Shown here one piece after another: positions 1-9,068 of a DNA stretch of 64,000 bases. Source of the stretch: Acinetobacter sp. (GTDB taxonomy: Bacteria > Pseudomonadota > Gammaproteobacteria > Pseudomonadales > Moraxellaceae); NCBI GenBank assembly GCA_031277915.1, contig JAITLL010000047.1, forward strand, positions 1-64,000, written 5' to 3'. The translations under genes and the position numbers were made by a program. The notes beneath the pieces were generated by a model. It saw only the letters and a program-made list of their open reading frames with translations, ran no database searches and had not been told where the DNA came from. How positions within the stretch are numbered: position 1 is the stretch's first letter; each line of letters opens with the position of its first letter.

Positions 1-227
1 TGCTAGGTTATATTACAATTGGAAATTCTATAATCTCATTATCAAAAATATCAGAAAGAATTTTTGATAAGTTAGGTTTTGAAAACCCTAAAAGTCAGGA
101 CTTTTTCCAAAAAAGTTTACTTGATATGGATGGTATGCATGCTAGTGTCATGGAATATCGAAAAAATTTAAAAGGCTCAGATCCATACCCAGAAGATTAC
201 TTTAGTAAGAATACAACAAGCGAATAA
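1..227 (+). CDS. 3' end of unknown protein, truncated by window start
   Basis: An open frame runs in from the window edge (first whole codon at 3) and stops with TAA at 225-227, leaving about 74 residues. The tail is hydrophilic, with a met-rich segment (SLLDMDGMHASVMEYRKNLK) and an acidic/aromatic end (DPYPEDYF). No signal peptide, membrane segment or family motif is visible in this part. It lies upstream of the T6SS cluster on the same strand, but 800 bases of remnant and A+T-rich DNA separate them, so membership in that cluster is not shown. I do not recognise the family. Confidence 0.6.
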   Translation, partial: LGYITIGNSIISLSKISERIFDKLGFENPKSQDFFQKSLLDMDGMHASVMEYRKNLKGSDPYPEDYFSKNTTSE

Positions 228-241
228 GTAGTGGAACTTAA

Positions 242-427
242 ATTATTCAGGGTCCAATCCACTCTCTAGAAAAAGCCAAATCTACAATACCGGTAAATCA
301 GAACGTGGGTGGCATTGCAGCAGGTATCTCTTTTACGGGCGCATTTTCTGGGAGTAGTTCGTCGCTTACCCATGATTCTAGTTTATCAATATCGTTTAAA
401 ATTAAAGATAACTGGGTACTTTTTTAA
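242..427 (+). pseudogene. start-less coding remnant
   Basis: Reading from 242 gives about 61 sense codons up to TAA at 425-427, with no usable start codon. The composition is protein-like, with a Gly/Ser-rich stretch (GGIAAGISFTGAFSGSSSS) followed by alternating polar and hydrophobic residues (SLSISFKIKDNWVLF), like a beta-rich protein end. It follows the stop of the upstream partial gene by 14 bases. The best reading is the decayed 3' end of a gene whose 5' part was lost. It could also be a chance open frame. Confidence 0.35.
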
Positions 428-515
428 TAGAAACTCATAATCTATGAAAAAAACATGCGAAGTATAGAATTTACCTAGAATGCAGATTTTCATCATCTTT
501 TGATGTCAGTATTCG

Positions 516-542
516 AGAAGATACATAAGTATCTTCTTTTAT
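516..542 (+). terminator. Rho-independent terminator
   Basis: A perfect 9-bp stem (AGAAGATAC / GTATCTTCT) with an ATAA loop is followed by TTTATAAAT on the + strand. It would end transcription from the remnant region and insulate the T6SS leader. Confidence 0.6.
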
Positions 543-1046
543 AAATATTAATTTTAGGTGTATTAAAAAAATTATCAAACTAAAATAAATAGACAGATTA
601 GTCTTGACAATTTTACTACTTTTATGTATTGGGTGGTTTTTTGTAAAATGAGTTGATTTGTTACTAACCAAATAGAATTAACATTAATGTCATCTAGGAT
701 TAAATATTCTTAAGAAATTGTTTCATAAGATATAAGAAATTAATATTTAAAATAAATTTTAATAATTTTATTTACATAAAAAATCTTTATATATCATTAA
801 TTTAATTTTTATTACAAAAAATAACAATATTATTTTTTTGTTAGAAAAACTTTATTAAGCTATATTTTATAAGCATCTTAACTATTCATTTTTAGTTTAA
901 TTTGATATGATTTTTATATAAAATATGTTTAATCGTATGATAAACTGCATTTAAATTTTTTGAATATAAGGTTTAAAGCTGATTTTTTAATATTTATAAA
1001 ATGTTAATTTTTTAGTAAAACCTTGATTAAATAAGAAGATAGAGGA
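543..1046 (+). other. A+T-rich leader of the T6SS cluster, no gene seen
   Basis: These 500 bases are extremely A+T-rich, with long A and T runs, and hold no credible ORF. The T6SS promoter should lie here, but so many TATAAT-like hexamers are present that no single promoter can be chosen. Such DNA suits silencing by H-NS, which is an inference from composition only. Confidence 0.4.
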
Positions 1047-1736
1047 ATGAAAGTTGTGTTAAAGCAGAGTGTTTTGATACTTTTTTTAATTGGTAACTAT
1101 GTTGGTTTATCTTGTGCACAAGCTGCAGAATTAGAACCTGTAAAACTAAAGAAAAGTTGTATTAAGAAAAATCCTATAATTGAAGGTCAGACTGATCCTG
1201 AATTGTTAAATCTTTTTAAACAAGTATGTGATACAGATAATTCTACTCAAAAGAACGATTTATTAGCTAAAGCAGCGATGAGGTTCTATCAGACCAATCA
1301 ACCTGTTAAAGCATTAAATTTAGCTAATCAATTGCAGAGCCAAAATATTCGTGGTTCATTATTAACAGATGTATTGTTTTTATCTAGTGTAAGTATTGCT
1401 AATAGCTCACTGCAACAAATGCGCGGTCAGGAAATGCGATATTTAACGAATGACGTAACATATCCTCCTGCAAAGCAGTTAATCGAAAATATTCATACCG
1501 CAATGCCAGCTCCTGATCCGTCGAGTTTCAAAACTAACTCGGAAAATAATTCAGCTGATAATGAAAAAAGAAGTTATAGAAAACAAAATGTAGTACGTAA
1601 TCGAGTTTCTACTCCTCGAACCACAATTAAACATACAGTAGCTCCAGTAAAAACACCTGCAGTTAAACCAAAAACTACGCCTGTTGCGAGTGTTAATAAA
1701 TCAAAAAGTTCGCCTTTTGACCCTTTAACTAAATAA
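1047..1736 (+). CDS. asaA: T6SS-associated periplasmic protein AsaA
   Basis: This is the first gene of the T6SS cluster, in the position of asaA, which is reported in Acinetobacter as a periplasmic factor helping T6SS assembly at the TssM level. The 229-residue product begins with a Sec signal peptide (hydrophobic residues about 7-22, likely cleavage after AQA). A mostly helical middle follows, then a Lys/Pro/Thr/Val-rich linker (about 165-220) and a C-terminal SSPFDPLTK. AGAGGA sits directly against the ATG, so an in-frame GTG at 1056 with a 9-base gap may be the true start. tssB follows after 16 bases. The name rests on synteny and architecture. Confidence 0.75.
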   Translation: MKVVLKQSVLILFLIGNYVGLSCAQAAELEPVKLKKSCIKKNPIIEGQTDPELLNLFKQVCDTDNSTQKNDLLAKAAMRFYQTNQPVKALNLANQLQSQNIRGSLLTDVLFLSSVSIANSSLQQMRGQEMRYLTNDVTYPPAKQLIENIHTAMPAPDPSSFKTNSENNSADNEKRSYRKQNVVRNRVSTPRTTIKHTVAPVKTPAVKPKTTPVASVNKSKSSPFDPLTK

Positions 1737-1752
1737 TCTGGGATAGAACCTT

Positions 1753-2256
1753 ATGGCTAAAAGAGAAAGCGTACAAAAGAAGCTTCAACGAATTCGACCT
1801 CCTCGTGTTCAGCTTACATATGATGTTGAAATTGGTGATGCAAAAGAAGCGAAAGAACTCCCGTTTGTTGTTGGTGTGATGGGTGATTTTTCTGCAGCAT
1901 CTGAGCTTGAACGTACAAAGTTAAAAGATAAAAAATTTATCAATGTAGATTTAGATAATATCGATGAAGTAATGGAGTCGTTGTCTCCAAGAGCTGCTTT
2001 TCAGGTAGATAATACGCTGACTGAAGAGGGTGGAAGAATGGCTGTTGATTTAACATTTAAGTCAATGGAAGATTTTCGTCCAGAAAATGTTGTTCAACAA
2101 GTTGATCCATTAAAGAAACTAGTTGAGGCACGTGAACGTTTAACTGATTTAAGAAACAAAATTTCTAACAGTGAGCGTTTAGAAGATTTACTTGATGAAG
2201 TTCTTAAAAGTACTGATCAGATTCGTAAATTAAGTGCGGAGGCTGATCATGAATAA
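1753..2256 (+). CDS. tssB: T6SS contractile sheath small subunit TssB
   Basis: TssB (VipA/ImpB) pairs with TssC to form the contractile sheath around the Hcp tube in the cytoplasm. At 167 residues it has the family length. The start (SVQKKLQRIRPPRVQLTYDV) and the segment LPFVVGVMGDFS are typical, as are the later DFRPENVV and a helical C-terminus. It has no signal peptide. The 3' end overlaps tssC by 8 bases, suggesting coupled translation of the two partners. Confidence 0.96.
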   Translation: MAKRESVQKKLQRIRPPRVQLTYDVEIGDAKEAKELPFVVGVMGDFSAASELERTKLKDKKFINVDLDNIDEVMESLSPRAAFQVDNTLTEEGGRMAVDLTFKSMEDFRPENVVQQVDPLKKLVEARERLTDLRNKISNSERLEDLLDEVLKSTDQIRKLSAEADHE

Positions 2257-3730
2257 TACTCAATCAGCAGCGATGCCACTTGTTGAAAATGAAGAAGTTA
2301 ATCTTTTAGATTCGATTGTTGAGCAAAGTCGTATTGCACGAAATGACGAAGAGCATACGCGTGCTAAAAGTCTAATTGGTGAGCTTGCTAAAGAAGTAAT
2401 GGCTGGTACCATTACCGTTTCTGAAAATATGACGTTATCAATTGATAAACGTATTGCAGAAATTGATGCGCTGATTTCAAACCAATTAAGTCAGATCATG
2501 CACAATGAACAATTCCAAAAAATTGAGTCAACTTGGCGTGGTCTTTATTACTTTTGTCAAGAAACACCATCAAATCCGCTCATTAAAATTCGTATGTTAA
2601 ATACGACAAAAAAAGAGTTGGTAAAAGATTTTCAGGGTGCTACAGATTTTGATCAAAGCACTTTATTTAAGAAAATTTATGAAGAAGAGTACGGCTCTTT
2701 TGGTGGTGCACCGTACTCAGCATTAATTGGTGATTTTGAATTTGACCGTACCCCATCTGACATGTATTTGCTTGAACAAATTTCTCATGTGGCAGCAGCA
2801 GCACATGCACCATTTGTTTCAGCAGCTAGTCCAAGCATTTTAGGTCTTGAGTCATTTACAGATATTGATCGTCCTAGAGATGTTTCAAAAATCTTTGAAA
2901 CGGCTGAATATGTACAATGGCGTTCGTTCCGTGACAGTGAAGACTCACGTTATGTTGCATTAACCTTGCCGCATGTTTTAGGTCGTCTCCCATATCATCC
3001 AAAAGAAGGTACTGCGACAGAAGGCTTTAATTTTATTGAAGATGTTTCTGGTGAAAACCACAATGAATATTTGTGGATGAATGCAGCTTACGCTTTTGGT
3101 ACCCGCTTAACAAATGCATTTGATATGCATGGTTGGTGTGCTGCCATTCGTGGTGTTGAAGGTGGTGGTTTGGTTGAAGGTTTACCAGTCCATACATTTA
3201 AGACACAAGATGGTGAAGTCGTATTTAAATGTCCAACTGAAATTGCGATCACTGATCGTCGTGAGAAAGAGCTAAGCGATCTAGGCTTTATTCCTTTGGT
3301 ACATTGTAAAAATACCGATTACGCAGCTTTCTTTGGCGCGCAATCAACTCAAAAACCTAAAAAATATGACAACGATACTGCCAATGCAAACTCGGCATTA
3401 TCAAGTCAAATTCAGTACATCATGGCTGTTTCACGTATTGCACATTACTTAAAAGCAATGATGCGAGATAAAGTGGGTAGTTTTGCTTCTGCTGGTAATG
3501 TGGAAGCATTTTTAAACGAGTGGTTATCACAGTATGTATTACTTGATGATGGCGCTTCTCAAGAAGCAAAAGCTCAATACCCGTTGCGTGAAGCATCTGT
3601 AAAAGTTGTAGAAGATCCTGCTCAACCAGGTCACTACAAATCTGTGGTTTTCTTGCGACCACATTTCCAGCTGGATGAGTTGTCGGTTTCTTTACGACTT
3701 GTCACTGAGTTACCTCAGTCCTCAAATTAA
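2249..3730 (+). CDS. tssC: T6SS contractile sheath large subunit TssC
   Basis: TssC (VipB/ImpC) is the large sheath subunit and carries the C-terminal element recognised by ClpV for disassembly. The 493-residue product shows the family core: ESTWRGLYYFCQ near residue 97, SALIGDFEF, VSAASPSILGLESF, and a glycine-rich GGGLVEGLPVHTF block. I chose ATG 2249, behind GCGGAGG at 2236-2242, over an upstream non-ATG start because its spacing is good and it overlaps tssB by only 8 bases. hcp follows after 49 bases. Confidence 0.97.
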   Translation: MNNTQSAAMPLVENEEVNLLDSIVEQSRIARNDEEHTRAKSLIGELAKEVMAGTITVSENMTLSIDKRIAEIDALISNQLSQIMHNEQFQKIESTWRGLYYFCQETPSNPLIKIRMLNTTKKELVKDFQGATDFDQSTLFKKIYEEEYGSFGGAPYSALIGDFEFDRTPSDMYLLEQISHVAAAAHAPFVSAASPSILGLESFTDIDRPRDVSKIFETAEYVQWRSFRDSEDSRYVALTLPHVLGRLPYHPKEGTATEGFNFIEDVSGENHNEYLWMNAAYAFGTRLTNAFDMHGWCAAIRGVEGGGLVEGLPVHTFKTQDGEVVFKCPTEIAITDRREKELSDLGFIPLVHCKNTDYAAFFGAQSTQKPKKYDNDTANANSALSSQIQYIMAVSRIAHYLKAMMRDKVGSFASAGNVEAFLNEWLSQYVLLDDGASQEAKAQYPLREASVKVVEDPAQPGHYKSVVFLRPHFQLDELSVSLRLVTELPQSSN

Positions 3731-3779
3731 TCAAGGTCAGCTAAAGAATAACTTTAAATTAAAAATAGGAAAGTTCTAA

Positions 3780-4283
3780 ATGAAAGATATATACGTTGAG
3801 TTTCGCGGTAAATACAAAGTTGATGGAGAGTCTCGTGACGCTGAGCACAAGGGCTGGTTAGAAGTTAACTCTTGGTCTCATAACATTCGTCAACCAAAAT
3901 CTGCGACTTCAAGTAGTGTAGGTGGTCATACTGCTGAACGTGTTGAACATTCTGACATGGTTTTCGTGAAAGACTTAGATGCTACTAGCCCGAAACTATG
4001 GGAAGCATGTTCAGCTGGTTATACATTTGATGAAGTACAAATCGACTTTTATCGTGCAAATGGCGATAAACGTATCAAGTACTTACAAATCAAATTGAAG
4101 CATGTTCTAGTTTCTAGCGTGACTCCAACTGTTAACGAAGAAGGCGTTCCTACAGAAGCATTTGGCTTGAAATATGCTGCTGTTGAGTGGACTTATAACC
4201 AACAAGATATTAACGGTACTGCTAAAGGTGCTGTTACTAAGAAATGGTCACTTTCTAATAATACAGCTTCTTACGCAGCGTAA
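3780..4283 (+). CDS. hcp: T6SS tube protein Hcp
   Basis: Hcp (TssD) forms hexameric rings that stack into the expelled tube, and it carries small effectors. The 167-residue product has the family start (DIYVEFRGKYKVDGESRD), the HKGWLEVNSWS segment and the conserved C-terminal KYAAVEWTYNQQD. AGGAAAG lies about 8 bases before the ATG. The gene has its own small 5' gap and is followed by a strong hairpin, fitting its need for far more copies than the baseplate genes downstream. Confidence 0.97.
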   Translation: MKDIYVEFRGKYKVDGESRDAEHKGWLEVNSWSHNIRQPKSATSSSVGGHTAERVEHSDMVFVKDLDATSPKLWEACSAGYTFDEVQIDFYRANGDKRIKYLQIKLKHVLVSSVTPTVNEEGVPTEAFGLKYAAVEWTYNQQDINGTAKGAVTKKWSLSNNTASYAA

Positions 4284-4305
4284 TTATTTAAGTGAATATT
4301 TGGTG

Positions 4306-4328
4306 GAGGCTGACATAAAGTTAGCCTC
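4306..4328 (+). promoter_or_regulatory. hairpin between hcp and tssE
   Basis: GAGGCTGAC and GTTAGCCTC form a 9-bp stem (one G-U pair) around the loop ATAAA. No U-run follows, so it is unlikely to be a full terminator. It could protect the hcp mRNA 3' end or partly reduce readthrough into tssE. Confidence 0.5.
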
Positions 4329-4362
4329 TGCTGTCTCTAAATCTGCTTTGTCGTGAACTCGA

Positions 4363-4839
4363 ATGAACTTAGATCGGCTTTATCCATATGGATTTCGTTC
4401 AACTTTATTTGATCGCTTAATTCCAGAAAGTGAAGATTATGCAAAAGGTCTTTCTATTCAACAATTAAGAGAATCTGTAGCTAAGGATTTAGAAGACTTG
4501 CTCAATAGTCGGGTAGCAAAATTAGATCATATGGTTGATGACTATCCGCTTGTAAAAAAATCGATACTTCAGTTCGGGATTATTGATTTTGTGGGGCTTT
4601 CTACAGCTAATCCTTTGGATCGAGATAAAATTTGCCAATCGATTGAGCAATCAATAGCAGCTCATGAACCTCGGCTAAGACAAATACGGGTAGAGATGTT
4701 GTTAGATGGACATAATATGGGCGCATTATGTTTAAGTATTCAGGCTTATCTAAATATTCACCCTCTATATGAACCTGTTGTATTTGATGCATTGTTAAAA
4801 CCAACAACGCAGCAATATGTAATTTCAGCGAGAACTTAA
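4363..4839 (+). CDS. tssE: T6SS baseplate protein TssE
   Basis: TssE is the gp25-like (lysozyme-related but non-enzymatic) baseplate wedge protein. At 158 residues it has the expected length. It begins with the RLYPYGFRSTLFDRL segment, has a helical N-terminal part that includes SVAKDLEDLLNSR, and ends with a beta-rich part in which EPRLRQIRVEMLLDG is the gp25-type signature. The start has only a weak ribosome site, and its 79-base gap from hcp holds a hairpin, so expression is probably lower than for hcp. tssF starts 17 bases after the stop. Confidence 0.92.
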   Translation: MNLDRLYPYGFRSTLFDRLIPESEDYAKGLSIQQLRESVAKDLEDLLNSRVAKLDHMVDDYPLVKKSILQFGIIDFVGLSTANPLDRDKICQSIEQSIAAHEPRLRQIRVEMLLDGHNMGALCLSIQAYLNIHPLYEPVVFDALLKPTTQQYVISART

Positions 4840-4855
4840 GCGTAGTGGGTGTGTT

Positions 4856-6667
4856 GTGATAGAAGAGCTTTTACCGTTTTATGAAAAACAATTACAAGAG
4901 TTTGGCCAGCAATCTCGAGAATTTGCCCAAAAATATCCAAAAATTGCTCAGCGCTTATCTTTAAATCAAGAGCAAATTGACGATCCCCATATTGAACGCC
5001 TCATTCAGGCTTTTTCGCTTATAGCCGCTCGAATCGATAAAAAGCTGACAGACAGCTATGATGTTTTTACTCGCTCTTTATTTGAGGTAATGTTTCCTCA
5101 ATATTTACGCCATTTTCCTGCTTGTTCAGTGGTTAGTTTTGAAGATATTAATAAGATTAAACAACTGACAGAGCCCCACCTTGTTCCAGATCATACAGTT
5201 TTGAAATCTCGCAGTTTCAAAGGGGTCCAGTGTGAGTTTAATACCACTCAAGATGTTAAATTATTACCTATTAATTTAAGTGGTCTAGATTTTAAAACTA
5301 CACCTAGTGCACATATGCACTTAAATCAAAATGCGACCTTAAGTTTTAAATTTGAAATTTTTAATAATGCTCATACATGTTTAACCCATGAGACACTTCC
5401 TATTTATTTAGATGCAATCTCTAACTTCCCTCTACAGGTACTTGATAGTATTTTCAAAAAGGGGACTAGTTTTGCGGTTAAACATGGCCAAACGATTATA
5501 GAATTGGGTAAAAATCCATTTGATTTAATCGGCTTCTCTGAAGAAGAAACTTTATTACCTCTGGATCAACACACGCATCACGCTTATCGGTTGTTGATGG
5601 AGTATTTTTGTTTTCCAGAAAAATTTAACTATTTAAAACTTGATTTAGATTTTTTGAAACGCGTACCTCAGCATGTATCCGAATTCGAGCTTTTAATCCA
5701 TTTTAAATTAAACTTAAACGATCAAGCAATTGTTCGAAACTATTCTGAATTGAATATTGCAAACTTTAAATTGTTTAGTACACCAGTAATTAACTTATTT
5801 GAAAAATATGCTGAGCCTCAAAAAATAGTTCATAAACAATTAGAATATCCATTGATTACGGATGCACATCATCCTGAATTTTATCAGGTGTATTCAATAC
5901 TTGAGATGAATATGGTGCGTGAAAAAACCAATCAGGAAGAAAGCTATGTTCCTGTTTTGCCTTTTTTTGCGATGAGTCATTATCACAATGACACAGCTCG
6001 CTTTTTTTACTCAGTGAATTATCAGAAGCTCCAAGCTAATTTTGTTGAAATGGGTTATTCCATTATTTCTAAAAACTTAAATCCATTTTCAACGCGTTCT
6101 GATTTTATTAGCACCAAATTATTATGTTCAAATCGTGACTTGCCTCATGAAGCGTTAGGGCAGTCTAATAACGTATTAAATTTAAATGATAGTAGCTTGG
6201 CGAGACGTGCCATTGTTTTAAAGCGACCTACAAAGCCTTATAAGTTTGAACAAGGCCAAAGCGAACAATGGCGTGTAATTTCACATCTTTCATTAAATAG
6301 CTTAGCGCTGATGAAAGGTGATGCTGTTTCTCATATTAAAGAGTTACTGGCTTTATATAACTTACCGCAGTCAAAAGAAAATTATTTAATTATAGAATCA
6401 ATAAAAAAATTGGAATTTTCACTCACCCATAAACTTGTAGATGGTAAACCATTTCCAATGTTTGTAAGGGGTGTTAAAGCTGAATTACAAATTGATTCAT
6501 CAGTATTTAGAGGACATAGCTTATATATTTTTAGTCAATTATTAAGTCGTGTTTTTAATTTAAAGGTTCAAATTAATAGTTTTGTTGATTTGGTGGTTAA
6601 GGATTATTCATCTCAGCAGGAGTTATACCAATGCAGTCAGAACGTTGGTGGCAAGACTCTTCTATAA
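4856..6667 (+). CDS. tssF: T6SS baseplate protein TssF
   Basis: TssF (ImpG/VasA) forms the baseplate wedge with TssG, TssE and TssK. The 603-residue protein opens with LLPFYEKQLQEFGQQSREFA followed by KYPKIAQRL and DPHIERLIQAFSLI, all hallmarks of the family. The translation start is GTG at 4856. The gene overlaps the 5' end of tssG by 37 bases, which fits the obligate TssF-TssG complex. No membrane segment or signal peptide is present. Confidence 0.95.
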   Translation: MIEELLPFYEKQLQEFGQQSREFAQKYPKIAQRLSLNQEQIDDPHIERLIQAFSLIAARIDKKLTDSYDVFTRSLFEVMFPQYLRHFPACSVVSFEDINKIKQLTEPHLVPDHTVLKSRSFKGVQCEFNTTQDVKLLPINLSGLDFKTTPSAHMHLNQNATLSFKFEIFNNAHTCLTHETLPIYLDAISNFPLQVLDSIFKKGTSFAVKHGQTIIELGKNPFDLIGFSEEETLLPLDQHTHHAYRLLMEYFCFPEKFNYLKLDLDFLKRVPQHVSEFELLIHFKLNLNDQAIVRNYSELNIANFKLFSTPVINLFEKYAEPQKIVHKQLEYPLITDAHHPEFYQVYSILEMNMVREKTNQEESYVPVLPFFAMSHYHNDTARFFYSVNYQKLQANFVEMGYSIISKNLNPFSTRSDFISTKLLCSNRDLPHEALGQSNNVLNLNDSSLARRAIVLKRPTKPYKFEQGQSEQWRVISHLSLNSLALMKGDAVSHIKELLALYNLPQSKENYLIIESIKKLEFSLTHKLVDGKPFPMFVRGVKAELQIDSSVFRGHSLYIFSQLLSRVFNLKVQINSFVDLVVKDYSSQQELYQCSQNVGGKTLL

Positions 6668-7629
6668 CGGCTGAGTTACTTCAACGCCCTAAATCTTTTG
6701 AATTTATTCAAGCAACACGGTTATTGCGTCATACGCCAGCTAATGATGCTTCATTGTCGTGGTCTGATCATTTTAAGTTTGAGACCTCATTTAACTTAAA
6801 TTTTCCAGCCACTGAAATTGAAAGTTTAGAATTAGTAGAAGAGCGTGTTCACTTAACCAATCTGATCGTTGGCCTTACAGGTATACAAGGTGCATTACCC
6901 TATACCTATACCAATAAAATTAAGCAGGCTCCAAGGCAGCAACGAGCTGAAACTAAAGAGTTTTTAAGTTTATTTAATCACAAATTAACTAGTCAGTATG
7001 TCGAATCAAGTATTGCTTATAACTTGCCTATTCGATATGAAATAGAAAACCAAAATAATTATTTGGATATTCTGCATGCTTTGAATGGTTATGTTCGATC
7101 ACAACATCAACAACAAGATTTGGATGAATATTTTGCCGAATTTTCAGGCTTAATGCAGGGGCAAAATAATACCGTTCACGCATTAAAGACCATGTTGAGC
7201 TGTATTTTTAAGCATGAAATTACAATTAAAGAGTTTATACAAGAGTCGTTTAAGTTGGCGAATGATCAATTAACAACTTTAGGCGGAAGTCAGCCAAGTT
7301 TACTTGGTATTAATACGTTCTGTGGTGAAACCATTCAACAAATTGATGGAAAAATTGAGATTCAAATTGGTCCCCTCAAACGTCAACAGTATTTAAAATT
7401 TTTACCTCATCAAGAGCTTAGTTTAAAGCTCAAAAAAATTGTAGAAACATGGTGCAGTCCAACTCTATCAATCGATTTAAGATTGATATTGGATGAGTCA
7501 GAAATACAATCTGTTCGCCTAACTCAAAGTCAGGAAAGTGGCTTAGGGCAGGGTGCTTTTTTAATGTCTCGTAAGCCTAATACGCATAATCATGAAACAT
7601 GTTATAGCCTTATTGGAGAGCAAATATGA
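6631..7629 (+). CDS. tssG: T6SS baseplate protein TssG
   Basis: TssG (ImpH) is the TssF partner in the baseplate. The 332-residue product starts with SERWWQDSSITAELLQRPKS and contains the typical FEFIQATRLLRH, the LTGIQGALPYTYT segment (family: GLxGxxGxLPxxYT) and the later LGGSQPSLLG and GPLKRQQYLKFLP. It overlaps tssF by 37 bases, and its stop overlaps the next gene's ATG (ATGA). This copy is a single intact frame. Confidence 0.94.
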   Translation: MQSERWWQDSSITAELLQRPKSFEFIQATRLLRHTPANDASLSWSDHFKFETSFNLNFPATEIESLELVEERVHLTNLIVGLTGIQGALPYTYTNKIKQAPRQQRAETKEFLSLFNHKLTSQYVESSIAYNLPIRYEIENQNNYLDILHALNGYVRSQHQQQDLDEYFAEFSGLMQGQNNTVHALKTMLSCIFKHEITIKEFIQESFKLANDQLTTLGGSQPSLLGINTFCGETIQQIDGKIEIQIGPLKRQQYLKFLPHQELSLKLKKIVETWCSPTLSIDLRLILDESEIQSVRLTQSQESGLGQGAFLMSRKPNTHNHETCYSLIGEQI

Positions 7630-9038
7630 TTAAAAAAATATTACTCTCATTCATCGCTATTTTTACTGTTGTTAGTGGATTGATTATTTTCTACTGGCGT
7701 GATGTTCAATATAATCCAGATAAAGGAGATTTTTTCCTCTATTTTCTATTGTTGCCAGCAATTATCACATTGGCAATCTTGTCGCCTTGGCTAATCTATA
7801 GTGCTTATAAAAGCTACAAAGAAAAGAAAGAAAAAGCTGCAAATCAAAGCCAAGATGATGATAGTCAAAAACAAACAACTACACCTGATCAGCCTCTAGA
7901 ACAGTTAGATTTTCATATTTACTCTGCGTTTGCTATACATGCATTAGGTGAGAATGAAGCTATTGTTCAAGAAATACAAGATTTCAAAAGCCCAGATCTT
8001 GATGACCAGTTGTTAAACTCTTATGGATTACCTCTTTTATCTTATCGAATTAAAGATTTAGCTGAGTCGAGTGAAGAGGATTTTCAATACGTTGCTTCGC
8101 CAAGACAGATTCGTATTATGTCTTTAATAAGACATCAATTAGAACAAAATATAGAGAATCTGTACCATTTGGCTGAGCATTTAAAGCGTTCAATTTTATT
8201 TTATGAATCGCATCAGATTCGCGAATATCACATGCATCCTGCATGGGTAGATCCAAATTCTGAATATGACGATACAGAAACCCCTGTAGTTGAAGTACAT
8301 CGTTTAAATCGACTGAATTTACACATCCTTCTTCCAGAAGATTTATTGCATATATGGAATGATGAGCAAAGTAATGATTTGATTTTAGAGTTCTTTACCG
8401 AAATTGGCATTATCTCTCAGAAAGTTCATATCGAATATCACTTTTTGGGAGAACGTGTGGCTTATCAAGAATTTATTCATTTATTAAAACGTATTCAAAA
8501 GAAAGAGCATGAAGTGTTTCTCATGCTTGCTGTTGATTCAGAAATCGATCAAGACCTGATTGATGAAAAGTCTTGGATGGTCAAGGACTATATTCCGGCG
8601 GAGTTCGCTACAAGCTGCCTTATTGCAGATCCCTCTTTAAAAATTGAAGAACTTGAACCCGCTAAAAACTTAAAAATTGTGATCGGTCAAGAAAAAACAG
8701 CAAAAGTTCTTAATACTCTGAACTTAAATGAATTACCACAGTACGCGGGGGAAGAGCCATATGTACTTGTTGTTTCAGACCAGACAGATATAAAAGCAGC
8801 GAAGCATTTGCAGCAGCAAATTACACAAACTTCTGTTGAACCACATCACTTTATTTATGTGAAATCTTCATTGGGGCATACCCAGCATTTAGTTGATATT
8901 TATGGCTTTATGCTCAGTATGCATTTTCCTGAACATATCGTTCCTTTTGTCTTTGGAGAAAATACAGTGTCAGCACATACCTTTGTGCAGAGTGTCACTG
9001 AAAATTCAGAAGATGATGCGATGGTGTTGAATAGCTAA
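7626..9038 (+). CDS. T6SS-associated inner-membrane protein, Acinetobacter-specific
   Basis: The 470-residue product has two N-terminal membrane segments (about residues 5-24 and 36-60), a short charged linker rich in Lys/Gln, and a large soluble domain with no motif I know. Its position between tssG and tssM, joined to tssG by an ATGA overlap, makes a role in the membrane or trans-envelope complex likely. In Acinetobacter this slot holds one of the asa genes (asaB in my memory, not certain). No catalytic signature was seen. Confidence 0.8.
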   Translation: MIKKILLSFIAIFTVVSGLIIFYWRDVQYNPDKGDFFLYFLLLPAIITLAILSPWLIYSAYKSYKEKKEKAANQSQDDDSQKQTTTPDQPLEQLDFHIYSAFAIHALGENEAIVQEIQDFKSPDLDDQLLNSYGLPLLSYRIKDLAESSEEDFQYVASPRQIRIMSLIRHQLEQNIENLYHLAEHLKRSILFYESHQIREYHMHPAWVDPNSEYDDTETPVVEVHRLNRLNLHILLPEDLLHIWNDEQSNDLILEFFTEIGIISQKVHIEYHFLGERVAYQEFIHLLKRIQKKEHEVFLMLAVDSEIDQDLIDEKSWMVKDYIPAEFATSCLIADPSLKIEELEPAKNLKIVIGQEKTAKVLNTLNLNELPQYAGEEPYVLVVSDQTDIKAAKHLQQQITQTSVEPHHFIYVKSSLGHTQHLVDIYGFMLSMHFPEHIVPFVFGENTVSAHTFVQSVTENSEDDAMVLNS

Positions 9039-9068
9039 TTTAAACTTTGAACTTAGAACGAGAATAGA

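Noticed and set aside
471-671. 66-codon minus-strand open frame in the T6SS leader
   Set aside because: It has no ribosome site, is rich in A+T-driven Ile/Lys/Phe/Ser codons, and overlaps the plus-strand terminator at 516-542.
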